The position numbers and the translations under genes were made by a program. A stretch of 64,000 nucleotides of DNA from an uncultured Gammaproteobacteria bacterium (GTDB lineage: Bacteria > Pseudomonadota > Gammaproteobacteria > Ga0077536). The notes beneath the pieces were generated by a model. The model did no database searches. It worked only from the letters and a program-made list of their open reading frames with translations, and had not been told where the DNA came from. Positions 46,514 through 55,453 of the stretch are shown here, piece by piece. The DNA lies in contig CALKCL010000002.1 in the NCBI GenBank assembly GCA_938082545.1, positions 83,326-147,325 of the forward strand, read 5' to 3'. Position 1 is the first letter of the stretch, and every line of letters begins with the position of its first letter.

Positions 46514-48967
46514 CTAGCTCCTTGTCCGCACGCTTTTCGGATCGTACATTGGCGTCAGTGAAGCCTTAGCCTTATACAATCTATCAGCTTGCTCAATTTC
46601 AAACACTCCCGTCGATAAGAATTCGCTAGTGATTCCCTCTGAATTTTGTAGGTAGCCCATAGAAGCACACGCGCCTAAAGTGTGCGCATATGCCGAGGAA
46701 GCCGTGTATCCGATCCTCTCCCCATTGCGTAAGATTGATTCATTGTGAGAGAGTACCGGCCCATCATCCTCTAGTAAGAACTGCACCAACCGCTTATTCA
46801 CTGGCCCTCTCTCACGCTGGGCGAGCAAGGCTTCTCGTCCAATGAAGCCTGCGGGCTTATCCCAGTCGCATGTGAACGACAGCCCGCACTCAATTAACGT
46901 ATCTCTCGGGCTCATATCGTGAGCCCACTCGCGATACCCTTTTTCGATTCGCAAAGAATTAAGAGTATGGTAACCACAGTGTTTGAGTCCATACTGAGCT
47001 CCTTCTTCAACTATCTTGTCATACACCATGAGAGCCATTTCGGTTGGAATATAAAGTTCCCAACCAAGTTCTCCGGTATATGAAATCCTCACAGCCATAG
47101 CACTCTGGTAGCCAATTTCTATGGATTGCATTGTTCCAAACGGAAAGCTACTGGAGGAGAAGTCAGTAGATGAAATACTTGCCATTAATGAACGCGCTTG
47201 AGGCCCTTGTATGTTGAGCATCGCGTATGAACTGGTGATATCAGTGATGATGCAATGTGCGTCATCTGGTATGTGCTCATGTATCCATGCTTTGACATGG
47301 GTCGCAGTAAATGCCGCCGTTACAATCAGATATTTATCTTTTTCTATTCTAGTGATTGTTAAATCAGCTTCAACTCCACCGGTTTGATTTAAGAATTGCG
47401 TATAAACGACTGTCCCGTTTTCGACTGACATACTAGCCGTCGCGATATAATTTAGTGTCTTTTCAGCGTCTTTCCCTTGAATTAATATTTTCTGGAAAGA
47501 AGACTGGTCAAACATGCCCACGGCAGTTCTTACAGCTTGATGCTCCAGAGCATTATTATTAAACCAATTTTGCTTTCCAAAATCGTACTTATACTCCGCT
47601 TCCTCTCCAGGTAGCGCATACCAATTCGGTCGCTCCCATCCTGCAGACTCACCAAAACAAGCCCCAACTTTCACTAACCGTTCGTGTAAAACCGACTTTT
47701 TCATATTTCGCCCAGTTTCCCATTGACGGTTGGGCCAATGCATCTTATAGCCGATACCGAGCGACTCGGTGGTTCGATCGACTATAAATGATTTGTTGTT
47801 TTGACAAGGTTGCATCCGTCGGATATCGACATCCCAAATATCCATTGGCTGAACACCGTCGTTAATCCATTGAGCCATGACATTCCCAGCCCCGCCACCT
47901 GACAAGATCCCTAGCGAATTAAACCCACAGGCTATAAATAGCTGTTTGATATAAGGTGCCTTACCCATAAGGTAATTATGATCAGGAGTAAACGACTCGG
48001 GCCCACAAAAAAATTGTCGAATTCCCGTATCGTTAAGAATAGGAAGGCGTTGCATCCCTGTTTCAATATGAGGCAGCATACGATCCCAGTCCGGGTCAAT
48101 TTCATCAAAGCAAAAATTTTCAGGAATCCCTTCAGTGGCCCAAGGTGAGGCTACTGGTTCAAAAAAACCTAACAAAATTTTTCCCGCTTCCTCTCTCGCG
48201 TAGATGCCTCGGTCAGGATCTCTCAATATCGGAAGTTGATTGTGTACCTCTTTTATCGGTTCTGAAATCAAGTAATAGTGTTCCGCCGCTTGTAAAGGGA
48301 TATCTATTCCATTTATCAACCCGAACTCTCTTCCCCACATACCCGGGCATACCACAACCACTTCTGCTCTCATTTCTCCTTGGTCGGTAATTACACCAAC
48401 TGCTCGACCATTTTCTATGATCAGTTCTTTAACTAGCGTGTCTTCAAAAATACGCACGCCTTTTTGTCTTGCCCCTTTTGCGAGGGCTTGTGCGACATCA
48501 GCAGGATTTACTCGGCCATCATTAGGAAAGTAAAAACCCGCGAGCAAATCATCTACATAAGTTAGCGGAAATAGATCTTGGACTTGTTGAGGGGAAATTT
48601 CTTCACTTTCTACACCGAATGTTCGCGCCAAAGCACATCCACGCCGCATTTCTTCAACCTTGTCTTTAGTCATAGCTAGCTGTATCGAACCACATTTAAT
48701 GAATCCAGTAGCTTGTCCCGTCTCTTCTTCTAGATCTTCATATAATTTTAAAGAGTATTGAGCAAGACGCGTTTGACTCTCGGTGTCACGAAGCGTCGTA
48801 ACAAGTCCAGCCGCATGCCAAGTTGTACCAGAGCTTACTTTTTTTCTTTCTAGAACAACTACGTCGTCCCACCCAAGCTTAGCTAAGTGATAGCCGGTTG
48901 AACACCCTATAACGCCTCCTCCAATTACAATCGCACGGGCATTTTTAGGTAGGGTTTTCTCACTCAT
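46514..48967 (-). CDS. Dimethylglycine/sarcosine dehydrogenase-like flavoprotein
   Basis: An 817-residue two-part protein. The N-terminal half is a DAO-type FAD oxidoreductase: VIGGGVIGCSTGYHL, then SSGTTWHAAGLVTTLR, where H51 occupies the position that binds FAD covalently in dimethylglycine dehydrogenase. A FAO_M-type middle (RRMQPCQNNKSF) follows. The C-terminal half is a GcvT-like folate domain (MFDQSSFQKILIQGKDAEKTLNY, YTGELGWELYIPTEMA, GYREWAHDMSPRDTLIECGL). Such enzymes demethylate N-methyl amines and pass the carbon to tetrahydrofolate. Cytoplasmic; no signal peptide. The exact amine is not readable. Confidence 0.88.
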   Translation of the reverse strand: MSEKTLPKNARAIVIGGGVIGCSTGYHLAKLGWDDVVVLERKKVSSGTTWHAAGLVTTLRDTESQTRLAQYSLKLYEDLEEETGQATGFIKCGSIQLAMTKDKVEEMRRGCALARTFGVESEEISPQQVQDLFPLTYVDDLLAGFYFPNDGRVNPADVAQALAKGARQKGVRIFEDTLVKELIIENGRAVGVITDQGEMRAEVVVVCPGMWGREFGLINGIDIPLQAAEHYYLISEPIKEVHNQLPILRDPDRGIYAREEAGKILLGFFEPVASPWATEGIPENFCFDEIDPDWDRMLPHIETGMQRLPILNDTGIRQFFCGPESFTPDHNYLMGKAPYIKQLFIACGFNSLGILSGGGAGNVMAQWINDGVQPMDIWDVDIRRMQPCQNNKSFIVDRTTESLGIGYKMHWPNRQWETGRNMKKSVLHERLVKVGACFGESAGWERPNWYALPGEEAEYKYDFGKQNWFNNNALEHQAVRTAVGMFDQSSFQKILIQGKDAEKTLNYIATASMSVENGTVVYTQFLNQTGGVEADLTITRIEKDKYLIVTAAFTATHVKAWIHEHIPDDAHCIITDITSSYAMLNIQGPQARSLMASISSTDFSSSSFPFGTMQSIEIGYQSAMAVRISYTGELGWELYIPTEMALMVYDKIVEEGAQYGLKHCGYHTLNSLRIEKGYREWAHDMSPRDTLIECGLSFTCDWDKPAGFIGREALLAQRERGPVNKRLVQFLLEDDGPVLSHNESILRNGERIGYTASSAYAHTLGACASMGYLQNSEGITSEFLSTGVFEIEQADRLYKAKASLTPMYDPKSVRTRS

Positions 48968-49151
48968 AATTAGATAGTCTCCAGCTAGTATTCACGTGGC
49001 AATGGATAAATTTATTTGCCGTGGAAATTTATCATTTTTAAACTCATTTAGACAGGTTTATCTTGACCCTGTCCTGTCTTAGTGTAAGCGCCATCTATTA
49101 ATAAATACCTGTTAGACTTGTAGGGACTGACTATGACATTAAGGAATAAGC

Positions 49152-50306
49152 ATGCGCGAAAAAGATAAAAAGTTTCAGGCTATTTATAAAGCAGCAGAAT
49201 CCGTTTTAGATGTCATTCGATCGAATGCCCCTCAGGGGGAAATAAATTGTCAGCTCCCTCCACAAACTGTTGATGCTCTGAAAGAATCAGGCATGTTAAG
49301 CCTCTGGAGGCCGGAAAGTCTCGGTGGCCTTCAATGTGATCCTGAAGCTTACGCTTTAGTAGCCGAATTAATTGCCTCTGCTGATACTTCCGCAGCTTGG
49401 ACCATGCATGGTGTTGCAGCCAGCTGGTTAGTTTTAAGGAGCGCGTCTGATCAACTGGTAGATGAGATAATCGCGAGCGCTGATATCCCTATAATTGCCG
49501 ATACTTATAACAAGCCCATGCAAGGGGAAAAAGTAGATGGCGGATATCGCTTGAATGGGGACACGCCATTTGCAAGTGGTTCGAAAATTGCCGATTGGAT
49601 TGCTCATACTACGTTGGTTGATGGACGGATGTTTCTTACGTTTCATCCGGCAGGATCTCTAGAGATAAAAGAGGACTGGGATACTTTAGGCATTAGAGGA
49701 AGTGCGAGTAACACAGTGGTAGCAAAAGATATTTTCGTGCCAGAGCATCGAGCAATAGACATTATGGGAGATGTAACACCATCCCCACGTTTCAATGATG
49801 CTCTTTATAGGATGCCCACTGCTGTGGTGCCAGTTGGTATCGCTGCAGTCAGTTTGGGCACGATACGAACTGCTTTAGATTACTTGAATGATATTGCTGA
49901 GAATCGTATCCCGTTCGGCGGATCAGCTACTCTTAAACACCGAGCTTTAGCACAACTGCATTATGGACGTGCCCTGTCAACTTACCGTGCATCAAGAAGT
50001 TATATGCATGAATGTTTGAGGGATAATTTTAAAACTGCTGAACAAAACCTAGAGTTCAGTACCCAGTCTAAGGCGGATATGGTTTTAGCGGCTACTTTTG
50101 TTTTGCAGAATTGCGCAGATGCAGTCAGAGAAGTAGCAAAAGCTGCAGGCACTGCATCTATTCACAAAGGTGGTGGTATTGAAAGAGCACTCAGGGATGT
50201 AGAGGTAACTTCTCACCATGCTTTTGGTTCGGAGAGTAGATTCGCTAGCGTAGCACAAGCTTATTGGGGTCTAGATATAGATTTTCCTCTGATAGAGATC
50301 GAGTAA
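49152..50306 (+). CDS. Acyl-CoA-dehydrogenase-fold flavin enzyme (HsaA/HpaB-like group)
   Basis: A 384-residue protein with the acyl-CoA dehydrogenase N-terminal, middle and C-terminal alpha domains. SADTSAAWTMHGVAASWLVL, GYRLNGDTPFASGSKIADWI, IRGSASNTVVAKDIFVPEHR and HKGGGIERALRDVEVTSHHAF match the subgroup related to flavin-dependent monooxygenases (HsaA, DszC) more than true dehydrogenases; no catalytic glutamate of the MCAD type is evident. It could hydroxylate or desulfurise a small molecule with FMNH2 from a separate reductase. It follows a 184-bp gap after the dehydrogenase on the other strand. Confidence 0.78.
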   Translation: MREKDKKFQAIYKAAESVLDVIRSNAPQGEINCQLPPQTVDALKESGMLSLWRPESLGGLQCDPEAYALVAELIASADTSAAWTMHGVAASWLVLRSASDQLVDEIIASADIPIIADTYNKPMQGEKVDGGYRLNGDTPFASGSKIADWIAHTTLVDGRMFLTFHPAGSLEIKEDWDTLGIRGSASNTVVAKDIFVPEHRAIDIMGDVTPSPRFNDALYRMPTAVVPVGIAAVSLGTIRTALDYLNDIAENRIPFGGSATLKHRALAQLHYGRALSTYRASRSYMHECLRDNFKTAEQNLEFSTQSKADMVLAATFVLQNCADAVREVAKAAGTASIHKGGGIERALRDVEVTSHHAFGSESRFASVAQAYWGLDIDFPLIEIE

Positions 50307-50359
50307 GGAACAGAAAGTTACATCATTAATAATTGATACTAAAAGCGAGATAGAAAAAA

Positions 50360-50776
50360 ATGAAAGATAAGACAGCAACGGGTTCCTGCCAGTGTGGAAA
50401 GATTCGTTATTCACTTCTCGCGCCCAGTCGTGAGTTACATCATTGTCATTGCTCAATGTGTCGAAAATCTCACGCGTCAATGTTTGGGACTTATGCAACA
50501 ATAGAAAGAGAGCATTTTGTAATCGAAGAAGGCAAAGATTTTCTTTCTACTTACTTAACTACTCCTGATGTCCATCGCCACTTCTGCTCAGGCTGCGGAT
50601 CACACATTTTCATAGATGTTGACTGGGAACCTGATTTAGTTTGGTTTACACCAGGCACTATTGACACGGGCCATCCAAATCATCCTCCAGAAACCGAGAG
50701 GCACATTTGGGTAGGGTCTAAAAATCCTCTTTATGAGATCACTGGGGACCTTCCAAAGTACAAGGAATTTGATTAG
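50360..50776 (+). CDS. GFA-family (glutathione-dependent formaldehyde-activating fold) protein
   Basis: A 138-residue zinc protein of the GFA/CENP-V fold. The metal cysteines are visible: C10 and C12 (GSCQCGKIRY), C29, C31 and C34 (HCHCSMCRKSH), and C76 and C79 (FCSGCGSHIF). The founding member binds glutathione and formaldehyde, but most homologues have no proven reaction. It follows the flavin enzyme by 53 bp in the same direction. Near the N-demethylating dehydrogenase, a formaldehyde link is possible but not shown. Confidence 0.88.
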   Translation: MKDKTATGSCQCGKIRYSLLAPSRELHHCHCSMCRKSHASMFGTYATIEREHFVIEEGKDFLSTYLTTPDVHRHFCSGCGSHIFIDVDWEPDLVWFTPGTIDTGHPNHPPETERHIWVGSKNPLYEITGDLPKYKEFD

Positions 50777-50811
50777 CTTTCGTTTAGATACAAGATCGGG
50801 TGTAGTTATGC

Positions 50812-52494
50812 TTAAAGTCCGTAGAACTCCTTAGCCCGATCTTCAGTGACGTAGCCTTCGCGGACATCTTCTTCCACCGACGCCCTCGATCTCTCCAGTG
50901 GGGATCCATACCCGCCACCACCCGGCGCTAACACTCTCACTCGATCGCCCGGGGTCATAGGGATGTTTGAATATTTACTCGAGCTTACTTTCCCATAACC
51001 CTCAACGGTTGTCTCCCATTTTTCAGTACCCGATTTTTTGTATAGAGTTGCCCCGAGCGCGCCTTCTTGCCCGTCTTCTAGGCCCCACGCAGAAAGTTTA
51101 TGTTTGTTAGTCATTTGACTTACCAGCATTTCTCCAGTGCAGAGCATTTGTTTGACATTACTTAGTCCTCCTCGGAATTTACCTGGCCCGCCAGAGTTCG
51201 GTCGCAAAGCATACTCTTCTACTATCCAAGGGAAGCGAGTCTCAAAGACTTCCATAGGCGTATTTGCACAGTTTCCGTTGATTGAGTCAGTGGCATCATT
51301 TCCATCAGCGAACAACCGGCCACCATAACCAACGTAGCTAAAGTCGAAGCCTCCATAAGGCTCATCATTAAGGGGGTCGTGACCTCCAAAAACAAAACAA
51401 CCATGAGTTGTCCCTTCCGATGCCATCACACGATCAGGCACGCAATCCACCATAGCCCCAAAAATGGCACAAACTATTAAAGGATGGCTTTCAGTGTTTC
51501 CTCCTACCGAGGAGCCGGGATAGTCGACATTCATCACCGTGCCAGCTGGAGCTATTACTCGTATCGGTCTCAAGCAGCCAGAATTTAAAGGAATCGTTTC
51601 ATCAGTCATGTGAAGAATTGCATTAAAAGCCGCTGACCAGGCAACACCGAGGGTGGCATTGATCGGTCCTTTGGCCTGTTTAGAGGAGCCGGTGTAGTCG
51701 ACCACAACTTCTCCACCCTGCACGTAAACAGCGACATGAATTTCATACTCTTTATCTTCAATTCCATCATCTTCAATCGTGTCAATAAAAGTGTATTTGC
51801 CGTCTTTAAATGTTTCTAATTCTGCACGCATTCGCTTTTCAGAGTAGTCCATAAGATCTTGCACGGTCTTCTCAAAAGCTTCAGCACCATATTTTTGAAT
51901 CAGATTTTTCAGCCTTTCTTCTCCTAGATCTACAGCACTAATTAGGGCGCGCATGTCTCCATAGTTGCCGCGTGGAGTACGCACATTAGCCAGCATCATT
52001 TTCCATACTTCTGGAACGTCTTCGCCTTCCTTCATAATTTTTACAGGGGGGACACGCAGTCCTTCATGGAATACTTCAGTAGCTTCACCAGGAAAGCCGC
52101 CGGGAACCATTCCGCCCACTTCCACGAAATGACCAATACAAACCGAAAATGCGACAATCTCTTTTTCAACAAAAATTGGCTTGAAAACAGTATGCTCTGG
52201 AGTATGCAACCCACCTCTATACGGGTCATTGTGTACGATAACATCTCCTTCATTCATATCAGAAAGAGGAATTTCCTTAACCATAGAACGCACTAACAAA
52301 GGCACGCCACCTATCTGTGCAGGACAAAAATCTGCTACCGCTATTAACTCCCCGTTACGGTTGGCGAGAGCGCAAGTAAAGTCTTCAGCTTCACTAAAAA
52401 TAGTCGAATAAGCTGTTTTCTGAACGTTTATTCCCATCTCCCGCGCAATAGCTATCATTGCCGATTCGACTATGTTCATATGGATCATGTCCAT
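50812..52494 (-). CDS. Hydantoinase/oxoprolinase B subunit (second set)
   Basis: A 560-residue HyuB subunit of normal hydantoinase length. The start is the ATG at 52494, with AAGGAG 8 bp upstream; an in-frame TTG lies one codon earlier. Signatures: VIVHNDPYRGGLHTPEH, FRGGLSNVKQMLCTG, and the C-terminal APGGGGYGSPLERSRASVEEDVREGYV. Unlike the HyuB at 28450 it has no cysteine-rich tail; a separate small zinc-ribbon gene lies between it and HyuA. The order hyuA, zinc protein, hyuB reads leftward as one operon. Confidence 0.88.
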   Translation of the reverse strand: MDMIHMNIVESAMIAIAREMGINVQKTAYSTIFSEAEDFTCALANRNGELIAVADFCPAQIGGVPLLVRSMVKEIPLSDMNEGDVIVHNDPYRGGLHTPEHTVFKPIFVEKEIVAFSVCIGHFVEVGGMVPGGFPGEATEVFHEGLRVPPVKIMKEGEDVPEVWKMMLANVRTPRGNYGDMRALISAVDLGEERLKNLIQKYGAEAFEKTVQDLMDYSEKRMRAELETFKDGKYTFIDTIEDDGIEDKEYEIHVAVYVQGGEVVVDYTGSSKQAKGPINATLGVAWSAAFNAILHMTDETIPLNSGCLRPIRVIAPAGTVMNVDYPGSSVGGNTESHPLIVCAIFGAMVDCVPDRVMASEGTTHGCFVFGGHDPLNDEPYGGFDFSYVGYGGRLFADGNDATDSINGNCANTPMEVFETRFPWIVEEYALRPNSGGPGKFRGGLSNVKQMLCTGEMLVSQMTNKHKLSAWGLEDGQEGALGATLYKKSGTEKWETTVEGYGKVSSSKYSNIPMTPGDRVRVLAPGGGGYGSPLERSRASVEEDVREGYVTEDRAKEFYGL

Positions 52495-52539
52495 CAATAT
52501 ATCTCCTTAGGTACTAAGTGCTTTATTATGTTCAACTGC

Positions 52540-52752
52540 CTAACCAATCTCATGTAACTTTTCGTGTCCGAACGGAATCTTGGGTTCTTCCACTCCATCA
52601 GCTTTCGCTGATGACCAATCTATACACCATTTAGAGCAGAATACTTCATTCGGTGCGATCTCAGATTTCAACCCGTCTGAATAAAGTAGCATTCCACAGT
52701 TCGAGCACTTTATGTATCGCTCGATATAATATCCATTATTTGAAAATTTCAT
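52540..52752 (-). CDS. 70-residue zinc-ribbon protein between HyuA and HyuB
   Basis: A small acidic protein with two cysteine pairs: C16-x2-C19 (IKCSNCGMLL) and C39-x3-C43 (VFCSKWCIDW), a compact zinc ribbon. It starts 17 bp after the HyuA stop and ends 45 bp before the HyuB start, so all three are probably made together. In size and position it resembles the small metal subunit of acetophenone-type carboxylases, though I see no long sequence match. It could be a third subunit of the complex or a metal chaperone. The ATG has AAGGG upstream. Confidence 0.75.
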   Translation of the reverse strand: MKFSNNGYYIERYIKCSNCGMLLYSDGLKSEIAPNEVFCSKWCIDWSSAKADGVEEPKIPFGHEKLHEIG

Positions 52753-52769
52753 GTGTTAACCCTTCCCTA

Positions 52770-54803
52770 TTAGTTCGTTGCGATTTCCCCGATTAAAATA
52801 TTTCCATAAGGATCTATTTTTACATTGTACTCGGGCCTGATTACAGTCACAGAGGCACCCTCTTCGATAATTGCCGGCCCATTAAAGTGATCGCCTGCCC
52901 TGAGTTTTGCACGAGAATATACTGCCGTGTTTAAGTACCCAGAATCAAACCTCACTTCGCGCTTATTTATTGGTTCGGCGGGGGTAATGGCTTTTTCAAT
53001 TTCAGGGAGACTAGGTTTTAGGGTGACTGAGACTGCTGTCACTTTAATGCTTATCAGTTCAATAGTTTCTCCAGGAATATCGAAACCATACCGGGCCTTA
53101 TGGACTGAATGAAATCGTTCCCATACTTCTGAAATTGTCAGATTGTCAAAGACATCAAATGCGATAGGCACCTCTAGTTCATGATTTTGTCCGAAATACC
53201 TCATTTCTAGGGACCGATAGACCTCAAGCGTTCCAGAGTATCCTTGAGCAGAAAGTGATTTTTCCGCTTCTTTTACAAGATCAGATAGCACCCTGCTGGC
53301 ATGCTCTTTATCGAAGGCTTTCGATGTCATTTGTGCCGTCCGCTCTAAGTCAATTCGAGCATCTGTCATAATGAATCCGAAGGCGGAAAATTGGCCGGGA
53401 TAATTCGGTACGATACCACTTGAAATATTAGCCGAATGCATAACGTCAGTAATGTGAACGGGTCCGGCACCACCAAAAGCTAGCAATGTAAAATCTCTCG
53501 GGTCCAAGCCTCTTTCTGTTAATACCATCCGCAGAGCGCCAACCATGTTGTTGTTAGCTATTTGAACGATACCCATAGCAGCTTCGTCAATAGTAACTTT
53601 AATTTCATCAGCTACTTTTTGTACTGCTTTGTTCGCTGCTTGAACGTCTAATCCCATTTCACCCCCAAGGAAGTTAGACGGGTTTATGCGCCCTAAAACG
53701 ACGTTCGCATCGGTAACGGTCGGCTCTTCGCCACCGCGACCATAACATGCAGGCCCTGGTTGGGCGCCGGCACTTTGAGGTCCTACACGCAGCATTCCAC
53801 CTTTATCAATCCAAGCGATAGATCCGCCGCCCGCACCCATGGTTCGAATGTCTAACATAGGAATTTGTATGGGGATCCCAAATTCAATTTCATAACTCGT
53901 CGTGAAACTTTCCCGCGCATTGACCACTGTAGAAACGTCGGTTGAAGTGCCGCCCATATCTAGTGTTACGAGATTACTAATTCCTGACAAATTAGCGATA
54001 TATTTAGCGCCAATCACACCGCCGGTGGGACCAGACAAGCTCAAATGAATAGGGAATTGTCTTGCCGCCTGAAGTGTAATTTCACCACCGTTTGATTTTA
54101 TCACAGCAATTTTTCCGATGTCGCCTCTCGCTTCTACGCGGTCCTGGAGCAGTTGAAGGTTTCGGGACACGATAGGCTTAATATAGGCATCGGCTATAGT
54201 CGTCGACGATCTTTCATGCTCTTTCCATTTAGGCAGAAGATCGTATGAGATGGATACAGGTTTGCTTGGGCATTCGGTTTCAAAAATAGCTTTCAGCTGG
54301 CGTTCATGTTCGGGAAAAATATACGAGCACAACAGACATACTGCGATTGACTCAATCTCAGGATCAGAGTTTATTTTTTTCGCCACTTCACGAGCTTGCG
54401 ATTCATTCAGCGGCTTATAGATACCTTCTCTAGGAGTTACTCTTTCATCTATCTCATAACAGTCGCGTCTTTTAACAAGCGGCTTGGATTTAATCCATGT
54501 AATGTCATAGTGGCTTTTACGTTTTCCTCTTTGAATAAATGGAACATCCTTAAACCCTTGTGTCGTAACAAACGCCACCTTCGCACCCTTTCTTTCAAGG
54601 ATCGCATTGGTCGCAACGGTTGTCCCAAAACGCATATACTCAACTTTATCGGAAATCTTCTGCGCCATTCCATTTAGAATTCCATCGCTGGGGTCTCCTG
54701 GAGTAGACGACGTTTTCCAAACCTCTAAAGTTTGCGTTTTCGAGTCGTAAGAAACAAAGTCTGTAAATGTCCCACCAACATCTATACCGAGAATACGAGC
54801 CAT
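52770..54803 (-). CDS. Hydantoinase/oxoprolinase A subunit (second set)
   Basis: A 677-residue HyuA-family ATPase subunit. I take the ATG at 54803, with GGGGGA upstream, instead of a TTG five codons earlier. ATP-site motifs: ILGIDVGGTFTDFVSYD and VTLDMGGTSTDVSTVV; GTTVATNAILERKGAKVAFV and FLAFGGAGPVHI-like LLAFGGAGPVHITDV are further family signatures. It is the first gene of a leftward operon with the zinc-ribbon protein and HyuB. Reaction may be ATP-dependent ring opening (hydantoin type) or carboxylation. Confidence 0.88.
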   Translation of the reverse strand: MARILGIDVGGTFTDFVSYDSKTQTLEVWKTSSTPGDPSDGILNGMAQKISDKVEYMRFGTTVATNAILERKGAKVAFVTTQGFKDVPFIQRGKRKSHYDITWIKSKPLVKRRDCYEIDERVTPREGIYKPLNESQAREVAKKINSDPEIESIAVCLLCSYIFPEHERQLKAIFETECPSKPVSISYDLLPKWKEHERSSTTIADAYIKPIVSRNLQLLQDRVEARGDIGKIAVIKSNGGEITLQAARQFPIHLSLSGPTGGVIGAKYIANLSGISNLVTLDMGGTSTDVSTVVNARESFTTSYEIEFGIPIQIPMLDIRTMGAGGGSIAWIDKGGMLRVGPQSAGAQPGPACYGRGGEEPTVTDANVVLGRINPSNFLGGEMGLDVQAANKAVQKVADEIKVTIDEAAMGIVQIANNNMVGALRMVLTERGLDPRDFTLLAFGGAGPVHITDVMHSANISSGIVPNYPGQFSAFGFIMTDARIDLERTAQMTSKAFDKEHASRVLSDLVKEAEKSLSAQGYSGTLEVYRSLEMRYFGQNHELEVPIAFDVFDNLTISEVWERFHSVHKARYGFDIPGETIELISIKVTAVSVTLKPSLPEIEKAITPAEPINKREVRFDSGYLNTAVYSRAKLRAGDHFNGPAIIEEGASVTVIRPEYNVKIDPYGNILIGEIATN

Positions 54804-54914
54804 GCAAAAATCCCCCAAAGCATTTAAACGACACGCGCTTTTTCAATCGCGCTAATTCATTCAACATAGGGTAGACCATGTAGATTCTAAAAACTATGGA
54901 TATCTTCTGCTGCT

Positions 54915-54950
54915 AAATACACACGTATTTACTACAGAAGTGAGCTGTAG
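54915..54950. repeat. Adjacent short inverted repeats upstream of the second hyuA
   Basis: AAATAC / GTATTT (54915-54920 and 54925-54930) and, touching it, CTACAG / CTGTAG (54932-54937 and 54945-54950). They lie about 110-150 bp upstream of the leftward hyuA operon and are possible regulator sites. Short arms make this tentative. Confidence 0.35.
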
Positions 54951-55002
54951 AGTAGGTTGGAAAGATATTCTGAAACTCACGATCTTAGATAAATAAGGGC
55001 TT

Positions 55003-55257
55003 CTAGTTGCTTAACTTATTATTAAAATAATTCCACACCCCATAAATACTTATAGCAGTCCAGCAAACTTCAATTATTAAGGCAGATAGATTGAAATCAA
55101 ACAAAAGAGTAAAGCCAATCAGGAGAGACCCTCCTAAGTTGAGGACAGAATACTGTAAATCAAAACTAGTCCAACGCCGCGTTTGCAACTGAAAGTAGGC
55201 GATTAAACATAGCACTACACCTATCGTTCCTATAAAGTCATACCACTGGATTGTCAT
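55003..55257 (-). CDS. CBU_0592-like small membrane protein
   Basis: An 84-residue inner-membrane protein with three hydrophobic helices: FIGTIGVVLCLIAYFQLQ, SVLNLGGSLLIGFTLLF and ALIIEVCWTAISIYGVW. The family is widespread in proteobacteria, often predicted as a transporter-related or SemiSWEET-like fold, with no proven function. It stands alone between two intergenic gaps. Confidence 0.72.
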   Translation of the reverse strand: MTIQWYDFIGTIGVVLCLIAYFQLQTRRWTSFDLQYSVLNLGGSLLIGFTLLFDFNLSALIIEVCWTAISIYGVWNYFNNKLSN

Positions 55258-55453
55258 TTCCCATCCTTTTGAAAAATTATTGTTTGTCGAGTTGCTGGTT
55301 TAAATAAATTTAATGTGTTGCACGCTCATTAAACTATAAACGAGCATGCCTTATTACTCGAGCAAAAGATTCCCATTGAAATAACAACGTATAACTTTTC
55401 TTGATAAAAATATCATGTTAACTTTTAAAAAAAAATCGTGAAGAAAAAAGGTA

